Assembly: GCA_003963115.1 (NCBI GenBank)
Contig: RXJQ01000009.1
Coordinates: 101,724-165,723 of the forward strand
DNA: 64,000 bases
Reading direction: 5' to 3'
Source: Burkholderiales bacterium
GTDB taxonomy: Bacteria > Pseudomonadota > Gammaproteobacteria > Burkholderiales > Burkholderiaceae_C
Part shown: positions 17,965-27,248 of the stretch, piece after piece
Layout of the letters: each line of letters starts with the position of its first letter
Numbering within the stretch: position 1 is the stretch's first letter
Notes under the pieces: generated by a model
Databases searched by the model: none
What the model saw: only the letters and a program-made list of their open reading frames with translations
Told to the model about the DNA's origin: nothing
Program-made: the position numbers and the translations under genes

Positions 17965-18909
17965 ATGATCCACACCGAGCGCGTCACCCTGCCCGCCAGT
18001 GGCCAAGAGCAGCCTTTCCTGAGCTGCCGCGTGGCCGGCCAGCCTGGTGCGCCGCTGCTGCTCTTCCTGCACGGCTTTCCCGAAGCCAATTTCGTGTGGG
18101 ACGAGATGCTGGCGCGTTTCGGTGACCGCTACCGCTGTGTGGCACCGAACCTGCGCGGCTACCCCGGCTCGTACGCCCCGGCCGACGCCCGCGCCTACCG
18201 TGCCAATGTCGTGCTGGGGGATCTGGCCGCGCTGATCCAGCAGCAAGCGGCCACGCCCGATACCCCTGCGGCAGCCGTGATCGCCCACGACTGGGGCGGC
18301 GCCCTGGCCTGGGGCCTGGCGGCCGTGGCACCGCAGCTCATGCAGCGCCTGGTCATCCTCAACGCACCGCACCCGGGCCAGTTTCTCAAGGCCCTGCGTG
18401 ACGACCCGGCCCAGCAAGCAGCCAGCAGCTACATGAACCTGCTGCGTCAACCCGGCATCGAACCTCAACTGGCAGCCAACGATTTCGAGCAGATGTGGCC
18501 CTTCTTCGAGCGCTTCGGTGGCGCCAGCTGGCTCACCCCGGCCCTGCGCGATCAATACCGGCAGGCCTGGTCGGCCACACCCGAGCCGATCGCTGGCAGC
18601 GACACGGCTAGGTCTGCCCTCACCGGCCCGCTCAACTACTACCGCGCCTCGCCCCTGCATCCGCCCACGTCGCCGTCAGACACCATCAACACGCTGCAAC
18701 TGCCGGATGCGCTGCTCTACATCAAGCTGCCCACCCACGTGATCTGGGGCGAAGCCGACACGGCCTTGCCGCCCAGCCTGCTCGATGGACTGAATCATTA
18801 CGTGCCCGATCTGCACCTCACCCGCCTGCCCAAGGCCACCCACTGGCTGGTGCACGAGGCCCCCGACGCCGTGGCCCAGGCCATCGAGCGCGCCCTGCTG
18901 CCCTCTTGA
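17965..18909 (+). CDS. Alpha/beta hydrolase, epoxide hydrolase-like
   Basis: A 314-residue alpha/beta hydrolase whose nucleophile elbow reads AHDWGG, with Asp as nucleophile, as in epoxide hydrolases and haloalkane dehalogenases. The oxyanion motif HGFPE, a possible lid tyrosine (LNYYRA), the acid region WGEADTALP and the terminal His in KATHWLVHEAP complete the pattern and favour an epoxide hydrolase. The true substrate is unknown. It starts 16 bp after cnoX and ends 12 bp before sseA, so it is probably co-transcribed. Confidence 0.85.
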   Translation: MIHTERVTLPASGQEQPFLSCRVAGQPGAPLLLFLHGFPEANFVWDEMLARFGDRYRCVAPNLRGYPGSYAPADARAYRANVVLGDLAALIQQQAATPDTPAAAVIAHDWGGALAWGLAAVAPQLMQRLVILNAPHPGQFLKALRDDPAQQAASSYMNLLRQPGIEPQLAANDFEQMWPFFERFGGASWLTPALRDQYRQAWSATPEPIAGSDTARSALTGPLNYYRASPLHPPTSPSDTINTLQLPDALLYIKLPTHVIWGEADTALPPSLLDGLNHYVPDLHLTRLPKATHWLVHEAPDAVAQAIERALLPS

Positions 18910-18921
18910 GCCCTCATCAAC

Positions 18922-19791
18922 ATGACGACAAACGCCTCGCCCCTGATCTCCGCCGCTGAACTCGCACAAGCTTTGCGGCAGTCGCAAAGGCAAGGGGATC
19001 AGGACTGGCTCGTCATCGACTGCCGCTTCAACCTGGCCAACACGCAAGCCGGCGAGGCAGCCTATGCACAAGGCCACATCGCAGGGGCCCTGTATGCCCA
19101 CCTGGACCGGGATCTCTCTAGCCCCAAGACCGGCCGCAACGGCCGCCACCCCATGCCATCGCCCGAAGCCTTCGAGCGCACAGCACGGGCCTGGGGCATC
19201 CAGCCTGGCACGCGTGTAGTGGCCTATGACGATGCCGGCGGCATGTTCGCCGCTCGCCTGTGGTGGCTGCTGCGCTGGGCGGGCTTCGAGGCCGTGCAGG
19301 TGCTCGATGGCGGCTGGCAGGCCTGGCTGGCCATTCAAGGCGCGGTGGACACGGCCATGCCGGCACGCACGGCCAGCGCGTTCAAGGCACAGCCTCGCGC
19401 CGACTGGGTTCTGAGCGCCAACGAGGTCCTCGCGCAACTGAGCCAGAGCGGCCAACAACTGCTGATCGACGCCCGCGCGCCTGACCGCTTTCGCGGCGAG
19501 AACGAAACCATGGACCCGGTGGGCGGCCACATCCCCGGCGCGCGCAACCGCTTCTTCCAGCACAACCTGCAGGCCGATGGGCGCTTCAAGCCTGCCGAAC
19601 AGCTCAAGGCCGAGTTCGACGTCGTGCTGGCTGGCGCGCCGCTTCAAACGGTGGTCCACCAGTGCGGCTCTGGCGTGACGGCCTGCCACAACCTGCTGGC
19701 CATGGCCCAGGCCGGCCTGCCCGCCACGCGCCTGTATGCGGGCTCGTGGAGCGAGTGGTGCGCCGACCCTGCGCGCCCCATCGAGCACTAA
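18922..19791 (+). CDS. sseA: 3-mercaptopyruvate sulfurtransferase
   Basis: Two-rhodanese-domain enzyme that moves sulfur from 3-mercaptopyruvate to thiols or cyanide. The 289 residues have an inactive N-terminal rhodanese domain (about 10-140) and a C-terminal catalytic one with the loop CGSGVTA, the form typical of mercaptopyruvate rather than thiosulfate sulfurtransferases. RNRFFQHNL and the terminal GSWSEWCADPARPIE are also typical. Last gene of the cnoX run. Confidence 0.93.
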   Translation: MTTNASPLISAAELAQALRQSQRQGDQDWLVIDCRFNLANTQAGEAAYAQGHIAGALYAHLDRDLSSPKTGRNGRHPMPSPEAFERTARAWGIQPGTRVVAYDDAGGMFAARLWWLLRWAGFEAVQVLDGGWQAWLAIQGAVDTAMPARTASAFKAQPRADWVLSANEVLAQLSQSGQQLLIDARAPDRFRGENETMDPVGGHIPGARNRFFQHNLQADGRFKPAEQLKAEFDVVLAGAPLQTVVHQCGSGVTACHNLLAMAQAGLPATRLYAGSWSEWCADPARPIEH

Positions 19792-19828
19792 AGAGCGCTG
19801 AAAACCGTGTCGCCGTCCGTCGCCGCTG

Positions 19829-19908
19829 AACGGTCAAGCTCGGCCGACGAACGGTCACACGCCTGACAAGCGGTGTGAACAGCTGCTCGCAACAACTCGT
19901 AAACGGTC
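19829..19908. repeat. Three AACGGTC copies upstream of pilE
   Basis: AACGGTC is seen at 19,829, 19,850 and 19,902. The first two copies extend to AACGGTCA and are 21 bp (two helical turns) apart. They lie in the 224-bp gap before the pilin operon, which must hold its promoter; I see no convincing sigma-54 or sigma-70 core there. The copies may be regulator sites, but evidence is thin. Confidence 0.3.
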
Positions 19909-20015
19909 GCTAAAGCGTCGGATTTCTCACGGTTATCCGACCTTCCTTCCCCAGGGCGTCTGCCCAGAATTCCTGACGCAAGGACATCATGTCCTCAAGA
20001 GAAGGGGTTTTGGGT

Positions 20016-20483
20016 ATGCATGCTTCCACCATCAACACAAGGCTGCGGTCACCGGCGCACGGGTTCACGCTCATCGAAGTGATGATTGTGGTGGCCATCG
20101 TTGCCATCCTGTCCGCTGTCGCGTATCCGGCTTATCAGGACTACATCGTCCGGGGCAAGATCCCCCAGGCGACCAACAACCTGGCCACACTGCAGACCAA
20201 GATGGAGCAGTACTTCCAGGATCAGCGCACCTACCTCAACGGTACGGACTGCGGCGGGGCGCTCAAGGCCAATATGCCATCGAACAGTTACTTCACATTC
20301 ACCTGTGCGGCGGCTGACTCAACCCACTACACACTCACCGCCACAGGTGCCGGACAAATGGCCGGGTTCACCTATACGGTCGATCAAGATGGCAACCGCG
20401 CCACCACCATCGGCTCTCCCGCGCCAAGCGGCTGGACATCCAACACCACATGCTGGGTGACCAAGAAGGGGGGCACATGCTGA
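20016..20483 (+). CDS. pilE: Type IV minor pilin PilE-like
   Basis: A 155-residue prepilin. The class III leader ends at HG^FTLIEV with Glu at mature position 5, followed by the hydrophobic helix and the PilE-family AYQDYIVRGKIPQATNNL segment, then a globular domain with Cys near the C-terminus (CWVTKKGGTC) for a D-region disulfide. I chose the second ATG because GAAGGGG lies about 10 bases before it. First gene of the operon; its stop overlaps fimT by 7 bp. Confidence 0.92.
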   Translation: MHASTINTRLRSPAHGFTLIEVMIVVAIVAILSAVAYPAYQDYIVRGKIPQATNNLATLQTKMEQYFQDQRTYLNGTDCGGALKANMPSNSYFTFTCAAADSTHYTLTATGAGQMAGFTYTVDQDGNRATTIGSPAPSGWTSNTTCWVTKKGGTC

Positions 20484-21118
20484 ACCGCCCCTTCAGGCCC
20501 GCCCGCGGCGTCACCTTGATCGAACTGATGGTCGGCCTGACCATCTTGGCGTTCCTGCTCGTATCAGGGGCACCCTCCTTGGCAGACTGGATCCGCAACA
20601 ACCAGATCCGCAGTGCCGCCGAGTCCATCATGACGGGCCTGCATCAGGCGCGGGCCGAAGCCGTCAAACGCAATACGCCGGTGCGCTTTCAGCTGACCTC
20701 CACGTTGGGCAGTGACTGCACCCTGTCCGCATCCGGCCAGAACTGGGTGGTGAACCTGAACTCGGGCAACTCGCCCGCAGGTAAATGCGGCGTCAACACC
20801 TCTGATGCGGCCGACCCATATCTGCTGCAAAAGTCAGTGGCCGCGAACAGCGCAGGCGTCTCCATCGCCCTGAGCTCTTCCTCCGCAGGCGCGGCACCGG
20901 TGGTCACCTTCAATGGCCTGGGCCAGCAAGCCGGCACGATCGCCACCTACACCATCGACATTCAAAACACGAATGGCGATTGCCGGACCTCCACCGGTAC
21001 GGGCTCCTACCGCTGCCTGCGCGTTGTGGTGACCCCCGCCGGCCAGGCACGACTGTGTGACCCCAGCATCACCAGCGGTAGCGGCAACAAGACACAAGCC
21101 ATGGCTTGCCCATCATGA
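20477..21118 (+). CDS. fimT: Type IV minor pilin FimT/GspH-like
   Basis: A 213-residue pseudopilin-like protein with the cleavage site RG^VTLIELMVGL, then the GspH-type SLADWIRNNQIRSAAE helix and AEAVKRN, both typical of FimT/FimU. It is part of the minor-pilin tip complex that primes pilus assembly; FimT members may bind DNA in natural transformation, which I cannot judge here. Start overlaps the pilE stop (ATGCTGA), preceded by AAGGGGGG; its end overlaps pilV as ATGA. Confidence 0.9.
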   Translation: MLNRPFRPARGVTLIELMVGLTILAFLLVSGAPSLADWIRNNQIRSAAESIMTGLHQARAEAVKRNTPVRFQLTSTLGSDCTLSASGQNWVVNLNSGNSPAGKCGVNTSDAADPYLLQKSVAANSAGVSIALSSSSAGAAPVVTFNGLGQQAGTIATYTIDIQNTNGDCRTSTGTGSYRCLRVVVTPAGQARLCDPSITSGSGNKTQAMACPS

Positions 21119-21546
21119 ACAAGCGCACTCACCACCACCGTCATCGTCAAGCTGGCGTGATGCTGCTGGAGGCCCTCGTGGCCATCCTCATCTTTTCGCT
21201 GGGTGTACTGTCCATCATCCAGTTGCAAGCCGTCTCGATCAAACAAGCCTCAAGCGCAGAGTATCGCTCCACTGCAGCTCTGCTGGCCAATGACCTGATC
21301 AGCCGCATGTGGGCCAGCGACAAGACCGCCACCACCCTGCAAACCACCTTCGCCAGCCCCTCCGGCACGGGCTATACGCAGTGGTTGAGCTCTGTCCAGA
21401 ACTCGGGCCTGCCCAACGTCACGGCCAAGCTGCAGTTTGCGAATGGGGTCACGGCCAACGTCAGTCAGGCGACCATCACGATCACCTGGAAAGCACCGGG
21501 CGACACAGACTCCCACAACTACACCGCCGTCGCGCAGTTCAGATAA
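21115..21546 (+). CDS. pilV: Type IV pilus modification/minor pilin PilV
   Basis: A 143-residue minor pilin with a His/Arg-rich leader and the PilV-type site AG^VMLLEALVAILIFSLG. Downstream LLANDLISRMWA is the usual PilV motif. It belongs to the priming complex at the pilus tip with PilW and PilX. The ATG overlaps the fimT stop (ATGA), and pilW follows 12 bp later. Confidence 0.92.
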   Translation: MNKRTHHHRHRQAGVMLLEALVAILIFSLGVLSIIQLQAVSIKQASSAEYRSTAALLANDLISRMWASDKTATTLQTTFASPSGTGYTQWLSSVQNSGLPNVTAKLQFANGVTANVSQATITITWKAPGDTDSHNYTAVAQFR

Positions 21547-21558
21547 GGGAGTGATGCG

Positions 21559-22722
21559 ATGAAAGCCTCAACCCGACGTTTCTCAAACGGCTTCAGCCTC
21601 ATCGAAATCATGGTGGGCCTGGCCATCGGCATGGCCGCCGTCGTGATCATGATGCAGATGCTGTCCAACTCCGATGCCAGCAAGCGGATCGCGGCCGGCG
21701 GCAGCGATGCACAGATGAATGGCAACCTCGCGCTCTACTCTCTGGAACGTGACATCCAGGCTTCTGGCTACGGCATCAGCGCTTTCAACATCCTGGGCTG
21801 CAACGTCACCTACAAGACCAGCACAGACAAGGTCAACGTGACGGTCCCGCTGGCACCGGCCACGATCAACCCCCTCATCAGCACCGTGCCCGCTGGGGAC
21901 TCGGGCACCGACACGATCCTGGTGGTGTATGGCAGCTCCAGCGGCTCATCCGAAGGTGATGCGCTGATTGCCAACTCCTCGTCCGGTTCCTATCAGGTCA
22001 CGACAGGCACCTCGTTCAACATCAACGACATCCTGATCGCCCAGACCTCGGTTCGGCCCACTACCTGCAACCTGACCACGGACATGGTCACCAACGTGGG
22101 CGCGTCAACGGTTTCCGTGAACCCTGGCGTCAGCGGTCTGCCCGTGGGCAGCATCATCTACAACCTGGGCCCCACACCCGTTGTGCACGCCTATGCGGTA
22201 CGCAATGGCAACCTGACGATGTGTGACTACACCGCCTACGACTGCAGCAACAGCAGCTACACATCGAACAACAACGTCTGGGTGCCCATCGCCGCCAATA
22301 TCGTGGCCATGCGCGCCCAGTATGGCCGGGACACGACCAATCCGTCATCGACCATGACGGGCGTCGTCAGCACATATGACCAGACCACGCCGGCCAGCTC
22401 GGCTGACAAGAGTGGCTGGACGCCCTATTGCAGCTGGGCCCGTACCTTGTCGATGCGCCTGGCCCTGGTGGCACGCAGCTCGTCTACCCAAAGCGGCGCC
22501 TACGACAAGTCCACGCCAACGATCATGGCACCGACCTGGTCTGGTAGTACGGCGACAACAAGCACCACGCCCACCAATCCCACAGCCGTGACTTTCGATC
22601 TGAGCACCAACAACTCGGATTGGCAGAGCTACCGCTACAAGACCCTGGAAACCACCGTGCCACTGCGCAATGCGATCTGGCAAGGCGGGCAAGCCACCTA
22701 TCAAGGAGGTTCAGGATGCTGA
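21559..22722 (+). CDS. pilW: Type IV pilus minor pilin PilW
   Basis: A 387-residue minor pilin, the largest of the set. The leader is cut at NG^FSLIEIMVGLAIG; the C-terminal region has the PilW-type RLALVARS strand and ends in RYKTLETTVPLRNAIWQ, a very common PilW ending. The Ser/Thr-rich middle is variable. Its stop overlaps the pilX start by 7 bp. Confidence 0.92.
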   Translation: MKASTRRFSNGFSLIEIMVGLAIGMAAVVIMMQMLSNSDASKRIAAGGSDAQMNGNLALYSLERDIQASGYGISAFNILGCNVTYKTSTDKVNVTVPLAPATINPLISTVPAGDSGTDTILVVYGSSSGSSEGDALIANSSSGSYQVTTGTSFNINDILIAQTSVRPTTCNLTTDMVTNVGASTVSVNPGVSGLPVGSIIYNLGPTPVVHAYAVRNGNLTMCDYTAYDCSNSSYTSNNNVWVPIAANIVAMRAQYGRDTTNPSSTMTGVVSTYDQTTPASSADKSGWTPYCSWARTLSMRLALVARSSSTQSGAYDKSTPTIMAPTWSGSTATTSTTPTNPTAVTFDLSTNNSDWQSYRYKTLETTVPLRNAIWQGGQATYQGGSGC

Positions 22723-23405
22723 CCTCATTTGCCCACAAGTCCAAGCGGCCCATGCCGCGCGCAGGCCGCCAAGACGGCATCGTTTTGTTGATGGCCATCA
22801 TCGTGCTGGTCGCCATGACCCTTGGTGCCCTGGCCTTGACCCGTGCTGTCTACACGACCAACGCCCTGGCAGGCAACCTGGCCTTCCAGCAGGCCGCCAC
22901 CCACTCGGCCGATGCCGGTATCGAAGCGGCCGTGGCCTGGCTCGAAGCCAACAACGGCCTAGCCTCGTCCTCCACGGCCAACCTGTGTGACGCGGCTGTG
23001 GGTAGCACCGCATTGACCTGCGACCAGAGCGCGCAGGGCTATATCGCCCACCGGCAAGACCCCACAGGCTCTCAAAGCTGGTCGGACTTCTGGACCAGCA
23101 ACCTGGTTGCTGGCGGCTATGTCAAGACCGTGAGCACCGGCAACTCCGGCAATGCCGATACGGCCGGCAACACGGTTTCCTATGTGATCCAACGCATGTG
23201 CAGCGGCGCAGGCGACGCCCAAAACACCAGCAACGACTGCTCTGTGTCACCCAATGCCTCCAGCAGCACCTGTGCGGGTGGCAGCTCCTGCGACGCAGGA
23301 CACGAGGGCTTGAACTCGACCAGCCAGGTTTACTACCGCATCACAGTCAGGGTTGTCGGTCCTCGCAACACGCAGAGCTTTGTCCAGTCCATGGTTGCGC
23401 TGTAA
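22716..23405 (+). CDS. pilX: Type IV pilus minor pilin PilX
   Basis: A 229-residue protein with the PilX start DGIVLLMAIIVLVAMTLGAL, a hydrophobic helix without the canonical Glu5, and the AGNLAFQQAATHSADAGIEAA segment conserved in PilX. The cleavage site is after QDG. PilX links the pilin complex to PilY1, whose gene follows 18 bp later. A near-perfect AAGGAGG ribosome site precedes the ATG. Confidence 0.9.
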   Translation: MLTSFAHKSKRPMPRAGRQDGIVLLMAIIVLVAMTLGALALTRAVYTTNALAGNLAFQQAATHSADAGIEAAVAWLEANNGLASSSTANLCDAAVGSTALTCDQSAQGYIAHRQDPTGSQSWSDFWTSNLVAGGYVKTVSTGNSGNADTAGNTVSYVIQRMCSGAGDAQNTSNDCSVSPNASSSTCAGGSSCDAGHEGLNSTSQVYYRITVRVVGPRNTQSFVQSMVAL

Positions 23406-23423
23406 AGCAACCGGAGATGCATC

Positions 23424-26400
23424 ATGTCTCATTCCACGCTCCGAACCGCCCGCCACACACGCCTGTTGGGCTGTGCGCTCGTCCTGGCCACGCTGACGCA
23501 CCCTGCGCCCGCAGCCTTGACAGACCTGGCCACCGCTCCGCTTGAGACCTCGACCTCCTCCCTGGTCAAACCCAACATCTTCTATGTGCTGGACGACTCC
23601 GGCTCGATGGCCTGGGACTTCCTGCCCGACTGGGCCAACAGCTCGACCGACTCGCTCGCCCGCAACGCCGGCTACAACGGGATCTATTACGACCCCTCCA
23701 TCACCTACACACCACCACTGAAATACGACGGCTCCAGCTACCCCAGCATGACCTCGGCGAACACATCGACATGGTCCGCCGTCCCCTTCGATGGCTTCAA
23801 CGTGATGACGCCGTCGAACATGCCCAACACGGGTACCAACAACCTGTTCACATCGTCTTCATCGGGCACCACGCAAAACCTCGTTGGCAACGCCTATTAC
23901 TACACGTTCATTCCCGGTGAGTACTGCACTGCGCTCAACCTCAAGACCTGTACAACGGCCACTACGTCGAGTGCCGCCTACCCTTATCCGGCCATGCTGA
24001 GATGGTGTGCGGACTCCGCCCGCACGAACTGCCGCGCCACCCGCATCGAAACAGCTCCCACCGGTGGCTCGACCTACACCTATGCCCGCTATCCCGGCAT
24101 GACCTCGCCCTCGGTACCAGGCAGCAACACCAAGGTGACCATCACCTCGACCAACACCAGCTACCCTTACCCAGGCACAACCACAAAAGCCAACACCCGC
24201 AGCGACTGCGCCGGCACCACCTGTACCTATGCGGAGGAGATGACCAACTTCGCCAACTGGTGGGCGTACTACCGCACCCGCATGCAGATGGCCAAGTCGG
24301 CCGCCTCACTGGCCTTCTCGGTGCTGGATTCGTCCAAGCGCGTAGGCTACATGAGCATCAACAACAACACGGGCTCCGATTTCCTGGGCGTCTCCGACTT
24401 CACATCGGGTTCGACCGGCCAGAAGCAGCAGTGGTATGCCAAGTTCATTGCAGCCAAGCCCAACAACAGCACGCCTTTGCGCGTGGCCCTGTCCACCGCG
24501 GGCCGCTATTTCGCGGGCAAGCTCACCAAGGTGAACAACCAGACGGCGGTTGACCCCATGCAGTACGCCTGTCAGCGCAACTACACGATCCTCTCGACGG
24601 ACGGTTACTGGAACGAATCGAGCAACCCGACGCAGATCGACGGCAGCACCGCCATCGGCGACCAAGACGGCGCCAGCTCAGTCAACCGCCCACAATTCGA
24701 TGGCAACGCCGTGTCCAACACGTTGGCTGACGTGGCGCAGTACTACTACATGACGGACATCCGCGACTCGGCCTACAGCAACACCAATGGCGTGCTGGGC
24801 ACCGATGTCGCCAGCAACAACGTGGCCGACAAGCAACAGCGCATGTACACCTCGACCATCGGCCTGGGCGCTTCGGGCTACATGCTGTTCCAGTCGAACT
24901 ACGCCACGGCCAAGTCGGGCGATTTCTACGACGTCAAGCAAGGCACCAGCACCAGCACGACCACCGCCAGCAATGGCACCTGCACCTGGCAGACCTCGGG
25001 CGCCTGCAACTGGCCCAAGGCCGTCAGCAACACCCAGACCACCATCGACGACCTGTGGCACGCCGCCGTCAACGGTCGTGGCTCCTATTACTCCGCCGCC
25101 AACCCCGCTGACTTGAAGACCGGCCTGGCCAACTTCATCCAGTCGGTGAACGCTGCCACCTCCGACGCCTCGGCTGCCACCACCAGCAACCCGAACGTCT
25201 CCAATGGCGATAACTTCGTGTTCAAGTCGACCTTTCGCTCCAGCGATTGGTATGGCGAGATGGCGCGCTACACCATCGACGTGACCACAGGCGCACTGTC
25301 CAGCTACCCCGACTGGTCCGAGTCGGGCGAGGTCTACGCCAACAGCACCACCAAGACCACGCCCCTGCTGGACAACCTGACCTGGAGTTCACGCAACCTC
25401 TACACCTATGATCCCAGCGCCAGCACACCGCTGCTGCCCTTCGTCTGGACGTCCATGAGCACAACCATGCAGGCCAACTTCAAGATGGCCGCCATCGGTA
25501 GTCTGTCTCAGATGTGTGCCTCGGGATCGACCTGCCTGGACAGCGGCAGTCAGGTTGACAGCAGCACGGCAGGCAACACCACCGGCGCGGGCGGCATCAA
25601 CCTGGTCAACTTCCTGCGCGGCGACCGCAGCAATGAAGGCCCCGACAACAGCACCTACTACCGTCAGCGCACCCATGTCCTGGGCGACATCGTGGATTCG
25701 CAGGCGGTCTATGTCAAAGCGCCTCAGTTCAACTATGCGGATGCGGGATACGCAGACTTCCGCAACAGCAACTCCGCCCGCCAGCCCATGCTGTACGTGG
25801 GCGCCAACGATGGCATGCTGCATGCATTCAAGGCCGACACCGGCGCGGAAGCCTGGGCCTATATCCCCTCGATGATCTTGCCCAAGCTCTACAAGCTGGC
25901 CGACAAGAACTACGCCGCAAACCATTCGTTCTACATCAACGCCACGCCACGCCAGGGCGATGTCTATTACGACGGCAGCTGGCACACCATTCTGGTCAGC
26001 GGCCTGGGTAATGGCGGACGCGGCTACTTCGCGCTGGACATCAGCAACCCGCTGACCCCCAAGGTGCTCTGGGAGTTCACCTATGACACCAGCAAGGGCA
26101 CCGGCTACACCACCGACGCCGACCTCGGCTACACCTATGGCGCCCCCATCATCACCAAGATCTCCGATGGCACATGGGTGGCGATCGTGACATCGGGCTA
26201 CAACAACGTGTCGCCGGGCAGCGGACATGGCATCGTCTGGGTGCTCAACGCCAAGACCGGCGCCGTCATCAGCAAGATCGACACAGGCATGGGCAGCAAC
26301 AGCAGCGGCAGCACAGTTGCCGGATGCAGCGCGGCGCCCTGCCCTGCTGGCCTGGCCAAGATCAGTGCCTACGTGGACCTGGGTAACAGCAACAACCTGT

Positions 26401-27209
26401 CCAAGCGCATCTATGGTGGCGACTTACTTGGCAATGTCTGGCGCATCGACATCAGCGCCCTCACCGCTTCCGGTGGCAGCGCACCCGTGCAGCTGCTGGC
26501 CACATTGGCCGACGCCAGCGGCACCCGCCAGCCTGTGACAGCCCGCCCCGAAGTGGGCAATGTGTCCGGCACCACGGTCGTCTTCGTGGGAACCGGCTCC
26601 TACCTGGGCGTGTCAGATGTGTCCACCACGGGCGTGCAGACGATCTACGGTATCAAGGACCCCTTGACCACCGCCAGCGGCTCGTCGGGCCTCTATGGCA
26701 GCCCTCGATCCAACACCTGCAGCAGTTCCATCAAAACAAACTGCTTCATCAAGCAGGTGCTGCAAGACAACAGCAACATCCGTACAGCTACCAGCACCGT
26801 CAGCTACAGCGTAGACCTGACCACCATGAATGGCTGGTATGCCGACCTGCCCGAATCAGGTGAGCGCATGAACACGGACCCGGACCTGCAACTGGGCACG
26901 CTGGCCTTCACTTCCAACATCCCCAGTTCATCCAGCGCTTGCAGTGTAGGTGGCTCCAGCTTCATCAACTTCCTGGACTACCGCACCGGTTCCACCGTGT
27001 CCGGTGCCACGCAGGTTGGCCAGTTGTTGACCAACGGCACGACAACGGCCCTGGCCACAGCCCCCACGCTCGTGAGGCTGCCCAACGGCAAGGTGATCAC
27101 CATCACCAACCTGTCGGACGGCTCCACTGTGACCAGCAATACGCCCATCAAGTCGCAAAACCAGGTGACACGCCGCATCTCCTGGCGCGAGCTGATCATC
27201 ACCAACTGA
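23424..27209 (+). CDS. pilY1: Type IV pilus tip adhesin/assembly factor PilY1
   Basis: A 1,261-residue secreted protein with a signal peptide ending near APAAL. The N-terminal half resembles a von Willebrand A domain with the metal-site motif DDSGS at residues 57-61. The C-terminal half is the PilY1 beta-propeller: RTHVLGDIVDS, LYVGANDGMLHAF, LVSGLGNGGRGYFALD and YGGDLLGNVWRID, with an EF-hand-like loop in DLGNSNNLSK. PilY1 sits at the pilus tip and governs assembly, adhesion and surface sensing. Last gene of the operon, followed by a shared hairpin terminator. Length is normal and the N-terminal half is Ser/Thr-rich. Confidence 0.95.
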   Translation: MSHSTLRTARHTRLLGCALVLATLTHPAPAALTDLATAPLETSTSSLVKPNIFYVLDDSGSMAWDFLPDWANSSTDSLARNAGYNGIYYDPSITYTPPLKYDGSSYPSMTSANTSTWSAVPFDGFNVMTPSNMPNTGTNNLFTSSSSGTTQNLVGNAYYYTFIPGEYCTALNLKTCTTATTSSAAYPYPAMLRWCADSARTNCRATRIETAPTGGSTYTYARYPGMTSPSVPGSNTKVTITSTNTSYPYPGTTTKANTRSDCAGTTCTYAEEMTNFANWWAYYRTRMQMAKSAASLAFSVLDSSKRVGYMSINNNTGSDFLGVSDFTSGSTGQKQQWYAKFIAAKPNNSTPLRVALSTAGRYFAGKLTKVNNQTAVDPMQYACQRNYTILSTDGYWNESSNPTQIDGSTAIGDQDGASSVNRPQFDGNAVSNTLADVAQYYYMTDIRDSAYSNTNGVLGTDVASNNVADKQQRMYTSTIGLGASGYMLFQSNYATAKSGDFYDVKQGTSTSTTTASNGTCTWQTSGACNWPKAVSNTQTTIDDLWHAAVNGRGSYYSAANPADLKTGLANFIQSVNAATSDASAATTSNPNVSNGDNFVFKSTFRSSDWYGEMARYTIDVTTGALSSYPDWSESGEVYANSTTKTTPLLDNLTWSSRNLYTYDPSASTPLLPFVWTSMSTTMQANFKMAAIGSLSQMCASGSTCLDSGSQVDSSTAGNTTGAGGINLVNFLRGDRSNEGPDNSTYYRQRTHVLGDIVDSQAVYVKAPQFNYADAGYADFRNSNSARQPMLYVGANDGMLHAFKADTGAEAWAYIPSMILPKLYKLADKNYAANHSFYINATPRQGDVYYDGSWHTILVSGLGNGGRGYFALDISNPLTPKVLWEFTYDTSKGTGYTTDADLGYTYGAPIITKISDGTWVAIVTSGYNNVSPGSGHGIVWVLNAKTGAVISKIDTGMGSNSSGSTVAGCSAAPCPAGLAKISAYVDLGNSNNLSKRIYGGDLLGNVWRIDISALTASGGSAPVQLLATLADASGTRQPVTARPEVGNVSGTTVVFVGTGSYLGVSDVSTTGVQTIYGIKDPLTTASGSSGLYGSPRSNTCSSSIKTNCFIKQVLQDNSNIRTATSTVSYSVDLTTMNGWYADLPESGERMNTDPDLQLGTLAFTSNIPSSSSACSVGGSSFINFLDYRTGSTVSGATQVGQLLTNGTTTALATAPTLVRLPNGKVITITNLSDGSTVTSNTPIKSQNQVTRRISWRELIITN

Positions 27210-27214
27210 GCACC

Positions 27215-27248
27215 GACGAAGCCCTTGTCACCTCGACAGGGCTTCGTC
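27215..27248. terminator. Hairpin between convergent pilY1 and glcF
   Basis: A long inverted repeat (27,215-27,229 with 27,235-27,248, 10 bp perfect plus an imperfect inner part) overlaps the glcF stop codon and sits just after pilY1. No T-tract follows on either strand, so it may act with Rho or as an RNA 3' end protector. Confidence 0.55.
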
